In this document: piece after piece, positions 57,050 to 64,000 of the stretch
How positions within the stretch are numbered: position 1 is the first letter of the stretch
How the letters are laid out: every line of letters begins with the position of its first letter
From: Aneurinibacillus tyrosinisolvens
Lineage (GTDB): Bacteria > Bacillota > Bacilli > Aneurinibacillales > Aneurinibacillaceae
Direction: 5' to 3'
Assembly (NCBI RefSeq): GCF_001015055.1
Contig: NZ_BBWZ01000004.1
Span: 186,001 to 250,000 of the forward strand
DNA: 64,000 nt
Made by a program: the position numbers and the translations under genes
Notes under the pieces: model-generated
Databases searched by the model: none
Seen by the model: only the letters and a program-made list of their open reading frames with translations
What the model was told of the DNA's origin: nothing

Positions 57050-57814
57050 ATGAAAGAAAAAGTTGTGATTATTACCGGTGGATCAAGTGGAATGGGAAAA
57101 GCGATGGCAAAAAGATTTGCAGCTGAGGGGGCTTTTGTTGTCATTACAGGCCGCACGCTGGAGCGAATGGAAGAAACAAAAAAAGAGATTGAACAATTTG
57201 ACGGCCAGGTGCTCTGCGTCCAAATGGACGTTCGAAATCCAGAAATGGTTCAACACATGGTGGATGAAACAAAAAAAACATTTGGAAAAATTGATCATCT
57301 CGTGAATAATGCGGCCGGGAATTTTCTATGCGCCGCGGAGGATTTATCGATAAACGGGTGGAATTCAGTCATTAACATTGTACTGAACGGCACCTGGTAC
57401 TGTACGCAGGCGGTAGGGAAAGAGTGGATTGCAAACGGACAGCGAGGAAGCATTCTTAACATGGTAGCTACTTACGCCTGGCTGGCGGGGGAACATGTCG
57501 TTCATTCTGCTTCTGCAAAAGCAGGCGTATTGACAATGACGCGCACGCTTGCCGTCGAGTGGGGAAAGAAGTACGGTATCCGTGTTAACGCAATCGCCCC
57601 CGGTCCGATTGAAAATACAGGGGGAGCAGATCGCCTATGGGAATCTGAAGAGGCGTATAACCGGACGCTGAATAGCGTTCCGCTAAAACGGCTGGGAACG
57701 CCGGAAGAAATTGCAGGCCTGGCGTATTACTTGCTATCGCCCGAGGCTGAGTACATAAACGGAGAATGCATCACGATGGACGGCGGGCAATGGATTAACC
57801 GCCAGCCGTTTTAA
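57050..57814 (+). CDS. fadH: 2,4-dienoyl-CoA reductase-type short-chain dehydrogenase FadH
   Basis: 254-aa SDR, the same length as B. subtilis FadH. NADPH fold VIITGGSSGMGKAMAKRFA, NNAAGNFLCAAEDLS (the NAAGNF motif is typical of DECR-like SDRs), WGKKYGIRVNAIAPGPIENTGG and a C-terminal ECITMDGGQW. It would reduce 2,4-dienoyl-CoA during beta-oxidation of polyunsaturated fatty acids. ATG at 57050 follows GTAGGAGGCAGGAG; the upstream open frame is non-coding. Confidence 0.92.
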   Translation: MKEKVVIITGGSSGMGKAMAKRFAAEGAFVVITGRTLERMEETKKEIEQFDGQVLCVQMDVRNPEMVQHMVDETKKTFGKIDHLVNNAAGNFLCAAEDLSINGWNSVINIVLNGTWYCTQAVGKEWIANGQRGSILNMVATYAWLAGEHVVHSASAKAGVLTMTRTLAVEWGKKYGIRVNAIAPGPIENTGGADRLWESEEAYNRTLNSVPLKRLGTPEEIAGLAYYLLSPEAEYINGECITMDGGQWINRQPF

Positions 57815-57870
57815 GTGAGAAAAGCCTTGCGGTCCCATGGTAAAAATCCAACTTAATGATCCTATCAAAA

Positions 57871-57900
57871 AGCCCCACAGTTATGATAACTGTGGGGCGT
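57871..57900 (-). terminator. terminator of the cold-shock gene
   Basis: On the minus strand GCCCCACAGTTAT / ATAACTGTGGGGC, a perfect stem, is followed by TTTTTGATAGG. Confidence 0.92.
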
Positions 57901-57919
57901 TCACTTAATTCGTTATTAA

Positions 57920-58120
57920 TTATAATTTAACAACGTTAGCAGCTTGAGGTCCACGGTTTCCTTCAACAACGTCGAATTGAACTCGTTGGCCTTCATCTAA
58001 CGTCTTGAATCCGTCTCCACTAATTGCAGAGAAATGTACGAATACATCGTCGCCGCCTTCAACTTCGATGAATCCAAAACCTTTTTCTGCATTAAACCAT
58101 TTAACTGTACCTGTGTTCAT
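57920..58120 (-). CDS. cold-shock protein (CspA/CspB family)
   Basis: 66-aa single cold-shock domain. Both RNA-binding motifs are present: KGFGFIEV (RNP1) and VFVHFSAI (RNP2), and the start is [12 protein letters not shown]. It acts as an RNA chaperone. GGAGG precedes the ATG at 58120. It has a strong promoter about 150 bp upstream and a long hairpin-containing leader, typical of cold-inducible csp genes. Confidence 0.96.
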   Translation of the reverse strand: MNTGTVKWFNAEKGFGFIEVEGGDDVFVHFSAISGDGFKTLDEGQRVQFDVVEGNRGPQAANVVKL

Positions 58121-58183
58121 GTAAAAACCTCCAAAATAATAATACTTATAATATGCGGCATCTAATTACCTGGGTAATAGAAA

Positions 58184-58240
58184 ATTCACATATTATAAAG
58201 AGTCCCAGTCAGAAGTGATCACTCTTTATAACATGTGAAT
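58184..58240 (-). promoter_or_regulatory. 20-bp hairpin in the cold-shock gene leader
   Basis: Arms 58184-58203 and 58221-58240 pair over 20 positions with one mismatch (arm ATTCACATATTATAAAGAGT). It lies inside the predicted ~142-nt 5' UTR of the csp gene, 64 nt before its start. It could be a temperature-responsive leader element, or a terminator-like relic after larC. Confidence 0.7.
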
Positions 58241-58268
58241 CGCGTACTTCATATACAAGGTTAACTAA

Positions 58269-58297
58269 ATTATAGCACGCGCACATTCGAATTGCAA
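58269..58297 (-). promoter_or_regulatory. strong promoter of the cold-shock gene
   Basis: On the minus strand TTGCAA (58292-58297), a 17-bp spacer and TATAAT (58269-58274), with TG one base before the -10. The inferred transcription start is near 58262. Confidence 0.8.
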
Positions 58298-58312
58298 ATA
58301 AAATCCATAAGT

Positions 58313-59119
58313 TTAACTATGGCCGATAATTACGCGCAGAACGTTCGGTTTTCCGGGTAAATCGCGCGTGCCTGCTCCGTATCCGATTGCCTCTACCTTC
58401 ATGGATGGCACGGTTCCGAAAGATGCAGCCTGGCCTGCGATAATTCCAGCACCTGTAGGCGTCGTTAATTCATAAGGAAGGGAAGTATGGGCAACAGGGA
58501 GCCCCTGCATCATGTCCAGTGTAGCCGGCGCCGGTACCGGATAGACGCCATGTGCACAGTGAATATGGCCGGATCCAAGCGGAAGCGGTGAAGAAATGAT
58601 TTTCTCGATACCTAATTCCTCAATGGCAATCGCAACAGCTACAATATCAAGAATGGAATCGATCGCTCCGACTTCATGAAAGTGGACGTCTTCTATAGGA
58701 ATGTTATGGATTTTTGCTTCCGATTTAGCGATGGGCGCAAAGATCTGTTTGCTTCTCGCCTTGACGCCCTCTTCCAGAGTAGACCCATCGATCATTTTAA
58801 CAATATCCGCATAATGGCTGTGATGGTGATGAGAGTGTTCTACGTCCGGACCATGGTGATGGGCATTGGGATGTGCGTGGCCGTGCGTATGTTCATGAGA
58901 AGCCTCGCTGCCACTGCCATCCTGGAGAATCACATCGAATTTCGTGGCGGAAATGCCCTGCTTTACTACCCGGCTCCAGCGAAGTTCATACCCGGAAACC
59001 GGAAGTTTTTTCAATTCCTGTTCAATGCGTTCCTTTGAAGCCCCGGCATCTACGAGCGCGCCTACTGTCATGTCCCCGCTGATGCCGGAAAAACAATCAA
59101 AATAAAGTGTTTTCATCAT
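58313..59119 (-). CDS. larC: LarC-type nickel insertion protein, N-terminal (LarC1) part only
   Basis: 268 aa. In lactobacilli LarC inserts nickel into the pyridinium pincer cofactor of lactate racemase and related LarA enzymes. It begins KTLYFDCFSGISGDMTVGALVDAG, has a His-rich nickel-binding stretch (about residues 80-110, alternating His/Asp/Gly), VHFHEVGAIDSILDI and LTTPTGAGI. It stops at NVLRVIIGHS, where LarC1 of two-part LarC proteins ends. No LarC2 coding region follows; the csp promoter begins within 20 bp. Its ATG overlaps the larB stop (ATGA). Confidence 0.85.
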   Translation of the reverse strand: MMKTLYFDCFSGISGDMTVGALVDAGASKERIEQELKKLPVSGYELRWSRVVKQGISATKFDVILQDGSGSEASHEHTHGHAHPNAHHHGPDVEHSHHHHSHYADIVKMIDGSTLEEGVKARSKQIFAPIAKSEAKIHNIPIEDVHFHEVGAIDSILDIVAVAIAIEELGIEKIISSPLPLGSGHIHCAHGVYPVPAPATLDMMQGLPVAHTSLPYELTTPTGAGIIAGQAASFGTVPSMKVEAIGYGAGTRDLPGKPNVLRVIIGHS

Positions 59120-59922
59120 ACTTCTTTCCTTTCGTCCAGTGCTTTGCGCACCGCTCTGTCGATCGTATAGGTAAGGGTGGCCGCATAGTAACCCGCCCCA
59201 AAGCCGTTGTCGATGTTGACAACCGATACGCCGCTCGCACATGAACTGAGCATGGAAAGCAGGGCAGCAAGCCCATTCATGCTTGCTCCGTATCCAACGC
59301 TTGTCGGCACGGCAATGACGGGTTTCGATACAAGACCGCCAATGACGCTTGCAAGTGCTCCTTCCATGCCCGCAACAACGATAACGGCGGTTGCCTGTTC
59401 GATTTGCGATACTTTATCCAGCAGGCGATGCAGTCCGGCAACACCAACATCGTACGTACGCTCCACCCGATTCCCCATCACTTCAGCCGTAATGGCCGCT
59501 TCTTCCGCTACAGAAAAATCAGAAGTGCCTGCACATACAACAGCGATAAACCCTTCCTTTGGCATCTCTGCATAATGGCGTGATATCCAATGCAGGGTTC
59601 GCGCTTCGGTGTGATAATGAAACGTTTCTTCAGGATGATCTGCCTGCAAATGCTGTAAGAGGAAGGAGGCCTTCGCCTCGTCAACCCGGGTAGCCAGCAC
59701 TTTTTTGTGGTGGTGCATCAATCGCTTGAATATGCCGAGTAAATGGGCTGGCGCTTTGCCTTCTCCATAGATGACCTCGGGAAACCCGGTGCGCTTCTCC
59801 CGGTCGGTATCGAGTGTTGCATAACCCAATTCCTCATATGATTGCATTTTTCCCCGGGCCTCTTGTACGGACAATGTCCCGTTCTGTACCTGTGTGAGCC
59901 ATTCTGTCAAACTATCTTTCAT
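59116..59922 (-). CDS. larB: LarB, nicotinic acid adenine dinucleotide carboxylase/hydrolase
   Basis: 268 aa, AIR-carboxylase-like C-terminal domain. It carboxylates the pyridinium ring of NaAD and hydrolyses the phosphoanhydride, the first step of the nickel-pincer cofactor. Seen: GFPEVIYGEGK, VVCAGTSDFSVAEEAAI, DVGVAGLHRLL and VVAGMEGALASVIGGLV (PurE-like). It overlaps larE at its start and larC at its stop by four bases each, a compact three-gene operon. Confidence 0.92.
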   Translation of the reverse strand: MKDSLTEWLTQVQNGTLSVQEARGKMQSYEELGYATLDTDREKRTGFPEVIYGEGKAPAHLLGIFKRLMHHHKKVLATRVDEAKASFLLQHLQADHPEETFHYHTEARTLHWISRHYAEMPKEGFIAVVCAGTSDFSVAEEAAITAEVMGNRVERTYDVGVAGLHRLLDKVSQIEQATAVIVVAGMEGALASVIGGLVSKPVIAVPTSVGYGASMNGLAALLSMLSSCASGVSVVNIDNGFGAGYYAATLTYTIDRAVRKALDERKEV

Positions 59923-60743
59923 TGGGCTGCTTCCTCTTTCAGCACTTCGTTCATGCTGCCTGAACGGTATCCTTGCAAATCAAGTGTTACATAAGAGAAT
60001 CCGTAGGACTTAAGGGCACGATCGATTTCTTCGTGGTGGGCAAGAACCGCTGCCATCTCTTCCGGCATGACTTCAATGCGGGCAATTTTATCATGGTGGC
60101 GAACGCGTACCTGGTAGAGGCCTAAATTTAACAGGAATGTTTCGGCTAAATCAAGCTGGTCGATTTTTTCCTGTGTAATTTTTGTTCCGTATGGAATGCG
60201 TGAGGAGAGACAGGCAAAGGATGGCTTATTCCATGTAGGCAGGCCTAGCTCTTTTGAAAAAGCGCGAATTTCCTCCTTATATAGCTCTGCTTCCTGCAGC
60301 GGGCTTCGCACGCCGAGCTCGCGGGCCGCTTTCATTCCGGGACGGTACTCCCCTAAATCGTCCATGTTGGAACCATCGACAATCGTATACGCGTCTCCAT
60401 ATTGCTCGATCAGCTCCTGCAGGTGGCTATAGAGCCCGTTCTTACAGTGAAAGCAGCGGGTCGGATCGTTTTTAACAAAATCCTCGTTTGTCAGCTCGCT
60501 CACCTGCGTTTGGATGTGGCGGACACCGATTTGTTTGGCAAGGTTCACAGCGAGAGTAAATTCCCGTGTCGGAAACGTCTCCGATGCCGCAGTCACCGCG
60601 ACGAGTTGTTCCGGAGCGGCTTCCTTTGCACGGGCAAGCAGGAAGGTACTATCGACCCCCCCTGAGAACGCTACCATGATAGGTCCCATTTCTTTAAGAA
60701 TCACTGTCAACTGTCTGTTCTTTTCTTCCGGCGTTTTGTTCAC
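59919..60743 (-). CDS. larE: LarE, ATP-dependent sacrificial sulfur transferase
   Basis: 274 aa, PP-loop ATPase. It adenylates and thiolates the pincer precursor. PP-loop VAFSGGVDSTFLL; RCFHCKNGLY; and FACLSSRIPYG carries the Cys at the sulfur-donor position. The start is GTG at 60743 behind GGAGGTGT; the reading frame continues upstream without a start site. No larA gene is in the window. Confidence 0.92.
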   Translation of the reverse strand: MNKTPEEKNRQLTVILKEMGPIMVAFSGGVDSTFLLARAKEAAPEQLVAVTAASETFPTREFTLAVNLAKQIGVRHIQTQVSELTNEDFVKNDPTRCFHCKNGLYSHLQELIEQYGDAYTIVDGSNMDDLGEYRPGMKAARELGVRSPLQEAELYKEEIRAFSKELGLPTWNKPSFACLSSRIPYGTKITQEKIDQLDLAETFLLNLGLYQVRVRHHDKIARIEVMPEEMAAVLAHHEEIDRALKSYGFSYVTLDLQGYRSGSMNEVLKEEAAQ

Positions 60744-60833
60744 TGCTGGGACACCTCCATGTTGTATATTATTTTTTACTTTATCATATACAGGACGGGG
60801 ATGACTATATTTTACGGTATCTGACATCTTGGC

Positions 60834-61010
60834 TTGACAGGACAATGAATTGTATATTACCTTTAAGTTATCTGACAAGTAAGGGTTTACAGCAATAGAT
60901 GGGAGTGCCCGCATATGAAACGAACAGGAAAAACCCATAATGCATTTTTAAAGAGGCTGTCTGCGGAATAGTGAAATTCCGGCAGGCAGCCTCTTTCGTT
61001 GTCTAAAGAG
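60834..61010 (+). other. leader region upstream of hutH with a short ORF and hairpin
   Basis: The gap between larE and hutH (300 bp) contains a TTGACA box (60834), an 18-codon ORF with its own GGGAG site (60915-60971, MKRTGKTHNAFLKRLSAE), and a 15-bp stem AAAGAGGCTGTCTGC / GCAGGCAGCCTCTTT (one G-U) whose 5' arm lies in the ORF. It resembles an attenuator, but the T tract is short and His codons are not enriched. Confidence 0.4.
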
Positions 61011-61043
61011 ATAAACTTCTAAAGGAATAAAGGGGCGATTAGC

Positions 61044-62537
61044 ATGACCGTATTGATTGATGGAAACCATTTAAGTTTTGAACAAGTAAAGCGAGTCGTG
61101 TATGACGGGGAGAAGGTAGAACTGACTTCCCAGGCGTGGGAACAAGTACAGAAAAGCCGCCAGGTGATAGAACAATACGTAAAGACAGGGAAAGTAGTAT
61201 ACGGTGTGACAACCGGCTTTGGTAAATTCAGCGATGTTGTGATTCCTGCGGGGGACGTGGGGGATCTGCAGCTGCATTTGATTCGCAGCCACGCATGCGG
61301 TATTGGAGACCCGTTCCATGAAAAGATCAGCCGGGCTATGATTTTGCTGCGGGCAAACGCGCTGGCCAAAGGCTATTCAGGAATTCGCAGGGAAACGCTT
61401 GAACTTCTGCTCTCTCTTCTTAACAGCGGCATTCATCCTGTCATTCCCCAGCAGGGCTCCCTAGGTGCAAGCGGCGATCTAGCACCGCTTTCGCATCTGG
61501 CACTCGTCCTCGTTGGCGAAGGGGAAGCTGTATACAAAGGAGAGGTGCTGTCCGGCGGAGAGGCGCTAGTGCGTGCAGAGCTAAAACCAATTCATTTACA
61601 GGCGAAGGAAGGCCTCGCGCTCATTAACGGGACACAGGCAATGACCGCTGCAGGTGTCATTGCGTACATGGATGCGGTCCAGCTTGCTGACAGGGCGGAT
61701 CGCATTGCGGCCATGACCCTCGAAGCCCTTCTCGGCATTATTGATGCATTCGATGAAAGGGTGCACCATGTGCGTTCGTACCCGGAGCAGGCGGAAGTTG
61801 CGCGTAGAATAAGAGAACACGTAGCAGGAAGCCGCTTAATTACGAGACAGGGAGAGCTGCGCGTGCAGGATGCCTATTCGCTCCGCTGTATTCCTCAGGT
61901 CCATGGCGCCATCCGGCAAACGATGGAGTATGTGCGGCAGAAGCTTGAGATTGAGATGAATGCGGCCACGGATAACCCGCTTGTTTTTACCGAGGACGGG
62001 CACGTGATTTCCGGGGGGAACTTTCACGGGCAGCCGATCGCTTTTGCAATGGACTATCTGGGGATTGCATTCGCGGAGCTGGCCAATATTTCTGAGCGGA
62101 GAATTGAACGCCTGGTAAATCCGCAATTAAACGATTTGCCGCCTTTCTTAAGTCCTGAACCGGGCAAGCAATCCGGACTTATGATTGCACAGTATGCGGC
62201 GGCTTCGCTCGTATCAGAGAATAAGGTGCTCGCACACCCGGCCAGTGTAGACTCCATACCAAGCTCAGCAAACCAGGAAGACCACGTGAGCATGGGAACG
62301 ATCGCTGCACGGCATGCTATGCAAATTATAGTGAACGTCAGGTACGTGCTCGCGATTGAAGCGATTTGTGCGGCGCAGGCCATTGAGTTCCGGGGGGTGG
62401 ATAAAGCAGGCATGGGTACAAAGCGTCTGTACGAAGAAATCCGGAGCGTTGTCCCTACGATTCAGGAAGACAGGATGTTCTCGCGTGATATTAAGAAATT
62501 GGCCGAAAGGTTAACGAGACAATACCAGGTTTGTTAA
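61044..62537 (+). CDS. hutH: histidine ammonia-lyase
   Basis: 497 aa. Deaminates histidine to urocanate. The MIO cofactor precursor Ala-Ser-Gly is in [15 protein letters not shown] (ASG at 142-144). Also [10 protein letters not shown], and [13 protein letters not shown] with active-site residues. The hutU, hutI and hutG genes are not adjacent, so either the pathway is scattered or this is an isolated lyase. Homology and length favour HutH over phenylalanine or tyrosine lyases. Confidence 0.93.
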   Translation: MTVLIDGNHLSFEQVKRVVYDGEKVELTSQAWEQVQKSRQVIEQYVKTGKVVYGVTTGFGKFSDVVIPAGDVGDLQLHLIRSHACGIGDPFHEKISRAMILLRANALAKGYSGIRRETLELLLSLLNSGIHPVIPQQGSLGASGDLAPLSHLALVLVGEGEAVYKGEVLSGGEALVRAELKPIHLQAKEGLALINGTQAMTAAGVIAYMDAVQLADRADRIAAMTLEALLGIIDAFDERVHHVRSYPEQAEVARRIREHVAGSRLITRQGELRVQDAYSLRCIPQVHGAIRQTMEYVRQKLEIEMNAATDNPLVFTEDGHVISGGNFHGQPIAFAMDYLGIAFAELANISERRIERLVNPQLNDLPPFLSPEPGKQSGLMIAQYAAASLVSENKVLAHPASVDSIPSSANQEDHVSMGTIAARHAMQIIVNVRYVLAIEAICAAQAIEFRGVDKAGMGTKRLYEEIRSVVPTIQEDRMFSRDIKKLAERLTRQYQVC

Positions 62538-62591
62538 AGGCCGGGGAATCAGGTATGATAAGCGTAAGTAAACAATAGTGAGGGAATATTC

Positions 62592-63842
62592 ATGTCCGGA
62601 CAGGCAAAACATATTGCAGGAATTTCACTGGGAGTGATGGGGGCAGGCTTTGCCGCCACACTTCCTTTTCAAGGCCATACGGTGCTGCACATTCTACAGG
62701 GCGGGTTTGAAGCGGGGCTGGTCGGCGGATTGGCCGACTGGTTTGCAGTCACTGCTTTATTCCGCCATCCGATGGGAATCCCGATTCCCCATACCGCACT
62801 TTTACCGAAGAACCGCGATAAAATTACCGGGGCTTTAATTAATACACTGGAAAATGACTGGTTAACGAAAGAGAGCATTACAGAAAAAATCCGAAGTGTC
62901 CGCCTTACTGAAAAAATTGTGCATGTATTTGAGCGGGAGCTTTATTCCGATACGGTAAAAACCGGCCTGAGTGTGCTCAGCCGGCATATTATCGGCAACA
63001 TCGATTTGTCTGCTTACCTTCCTTTATTTGAGAAAAAAATAAAGGACTATTTGCACGGGATTGATGTGCAGCGCATCCTGCACCGTCTCATAGATAAAAT
63101 TACTGAGGCTGGATACGAGGAAAAAGCGCTCGATCTTCTGCTTGCCAGGGCCGGGGAGTGGGCAATCCGCAGTGAAACGCGCAAAAAGCTTGGCGGGATC
63201 GCCCTGCACGCGCTTGAGAACATTGAGCTGGACGGCTTTATGCAGTTCGCTTTGAAATCCTTCAGCGGTATGCTGAATGAAGAGAAGCTGGGAGGAATCA
63301 TCCAGACGCTTATTGTCAGAGGAATGGACGATTTACGCCGCCCGGAAAACAAGAACAGGCAGGCTCTCCTTGCCTACGTTCGGGAAGAAATGGAAAATCT
63401 AAAGCATAACCCGAAGGCTCTTGCCAGCATCAATGAATGGAAACAGAATACGATAGAGAACCTTGATATAAAGGACAGGCTTTCTGATACCCTGCTCGAT
63501 TTCCAAGTAAAGGCGCTCTCATTCGTACAGGAAAAAAGCTTTACTGAACAATACGTTCTTCCGCTTCTGGCGCGCCTCCTCGAGAGGATCAAAGAAAATG
63601 AGACAATGATGGAAAGCTTTGAGAACTGGCTACAAGAACAAATTGCCGGGCTCGTTGAGGCAAACCATTCTAAAATTGGCGCACTGGTGAAGGAAAATCT
63701 GGATAAGCTGGACAATGAAACATTAATCGAAATGATGGAAGGGAAAATCGGAGGAGATTTGCAATGGATCCGGGTAAATGGCGCGATTTGCGGTTTTCTC
63801 ATCGGGCTTATCCTGACTGGAATCCAGACGCTCGCCCGGTAG
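62592..63842 (+). CDS. DUF445 family membrane protein
   Basis: 416 aa. N- and C-terminal hydrophobic segments (GISLGVMGAGFAATLPF; WIRVNGAICGFLIGLILTGIQTLA) flank a long helical region. The family signature GGFEAGLVGGLADWFAVTALFRHPMGIPIPHTALLP is present (in pieces). Function unknown; relatives include E. coli YjiN and Bacillus YheB. A short GC-rich hairpin (GCCCCG/CGGGGC at 63857-63873) follows the stop but has a poor T tract. Confidence 0.85.
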   Translation: MSGQAKHIAGISLGVMGAGFAATLPFQGHTVLHILQGGFEAGLVGGLADWFAVTALFRHPMGIPIPHTALLPKNRDKITGALINTLENDWLTKESITEKIRSVRLTEKIVHVFERELYSDTVKTGLSVLSRHIIGNIDLSAYLPLFEKKIKDYLHGIDVQRILHRLIDKITEAGYEEKALDLLLARAGEWAIRSETRKKLGGIALHALENIELDGFMQFALKSFSGMLNEEKLGGIIQTLIVRGMDDLRRPENKNRQALLAYVREEMENLKHNPKALASINEWKQNTIENLDIKDRLSDTLLDFQVKALSFVQEKSFTEQYVLPLLARLLERIKENETMMESFENWLQEQIAGLVEANHSKIGALVKENLDKLDNETLIEMMEGKIGGDLQWIRVNGAICGFLIGLILTGIQTLAR

Positions 63843-63913
63843 ATAGACACAGGCTGGCCCCGGGAAACGGGGCTTCTTCGCTCTGCGGCTTTCTAACGAT
63901 ACGATAAGGGACG

Positions 63914-64000
63914 ATGACAGTGAATCGAAAACTGCTTATTCTGCTTGCGCTTATTGCGGCTACCGTTTTGTTTGGTGAACTTAAATATGTGCCGTTCCAC
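63914..64000 (+). CDS. 5' end of a membrane protein gene, cut by the window edge
   Basis: An ATG at 63914 opens a frame to the edge: MTVNRKLLILLALIAATVL then FGELKYVPFH. It has the look of a first TM helix or signal anchor. Too little is present to name it. Confidence 0.5.
   Translation, partial: MTVNRKLLILLALIAATVLFGELKYVPFH

Noticed and set aside
58241..58312. A LarC2 coding segment hidden in another frame after larC
   Set aside because: The 70-190 bp after the stop hold the csp promoter and leader; none of the frames shows LarC2-like motifs.

Overview
The window reads as chromosomal DNA of an endospore-forming member of the Bacillales. Spore genes (gpr, spoIIP, yqxA, cotW, cotX), a comE competence locus, the HrcA/CIRCE heat-shock operon, T-box and SAM-I riboswitches and B. 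subtilis-like gene order support this. The base composition, the archaeal-type chaperonin in the dnaK operon and the lar genes suggest Aneurinibacillus or a close relative in Paenibacillaceae; that placement is inference. No rRNA, tRNA, prophage, transposase or CRISPR array was seen.

Layout. 1-2.5 kb: a LytS/LytR two-component system on the minus strand. 2.6-5.4 kb: nicotinate phosphoribosyltransferase and a secreted SLH-domain protein. 5.7-10.8 kb: the tightly packed yqeG-yqeH-aroE-yhbY-nadD-yqeK-rsfS-yqeM operon. 10.9-13.6 kb: leuS behind a leucine T-box. 13.6-18.4 kb: an accessory stretch with an interspersed structured repeat, a subtilase with a KVSWN-repeat tail, a membrane HD-GYP protein and an orphan ABC substrate-binding lipoprotein. 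18.5-26.5 kb: comER, a DUF2533 gene, comEA, a SAM-I riboswitch with metY, comEB, two poorly known genes and comEC. 26.6-28.4 kb: an ECF sigma/anti-sigma pair. 28.6-37.6 kb: holA, rpsT, gpr, spoIIP, yqxA, an M24 peptidase, lepA and hemW. 37.6-47.3 kb: the heat-shock operon hrcA - group III chaperonin - grpE - dnaK - dnaJ - prmA - rsmE - mtaB, controlled by a perfect CIRCE. 47.4-52.3 kb: the C4-dicarboxylate module dctS-dctR-dctP-dctB. 52.4-54 kb: deoC and a Na/Pi cotransporter, convergent. 54.1-56.9 kb: another repeat copy, a hidden frameshifted Tyr/Trp/Gly-rich gene, two unknown genes, cotX and cotW. 57-60.7 kb: fadH, a cold-shock gene with a long structured leader, and larE-larB-larC. 61-64 kb: hutH, a DUF445 protein and a truncated membrane-protein gene.

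The strongest unexplained signal is a ~250-bp intergenic element present in three full copies (13613-13864, 34229-34478, 54103-54352) plus one 93-bp derivative (5498-5590). It carries a GNRA-tetraloop hairpin whose loop varies only within the GNRA rule, a closing stem with a compensatory A-U to G-C swap, and a second stem with another compensatory swap. This pattern indicates selection on RNA structure. I do not recognise the family.

The other standout is the thermosome-like (group III) chaperonin between hrcA and grpE. Five genes (yqeG, leuS, comEA, dnaK and the gene at 54358-54755) each carry one single-base frameshift at or beside a short homopolymer. Sequencing or assembly error is more likely than decay, because leuS is essential.
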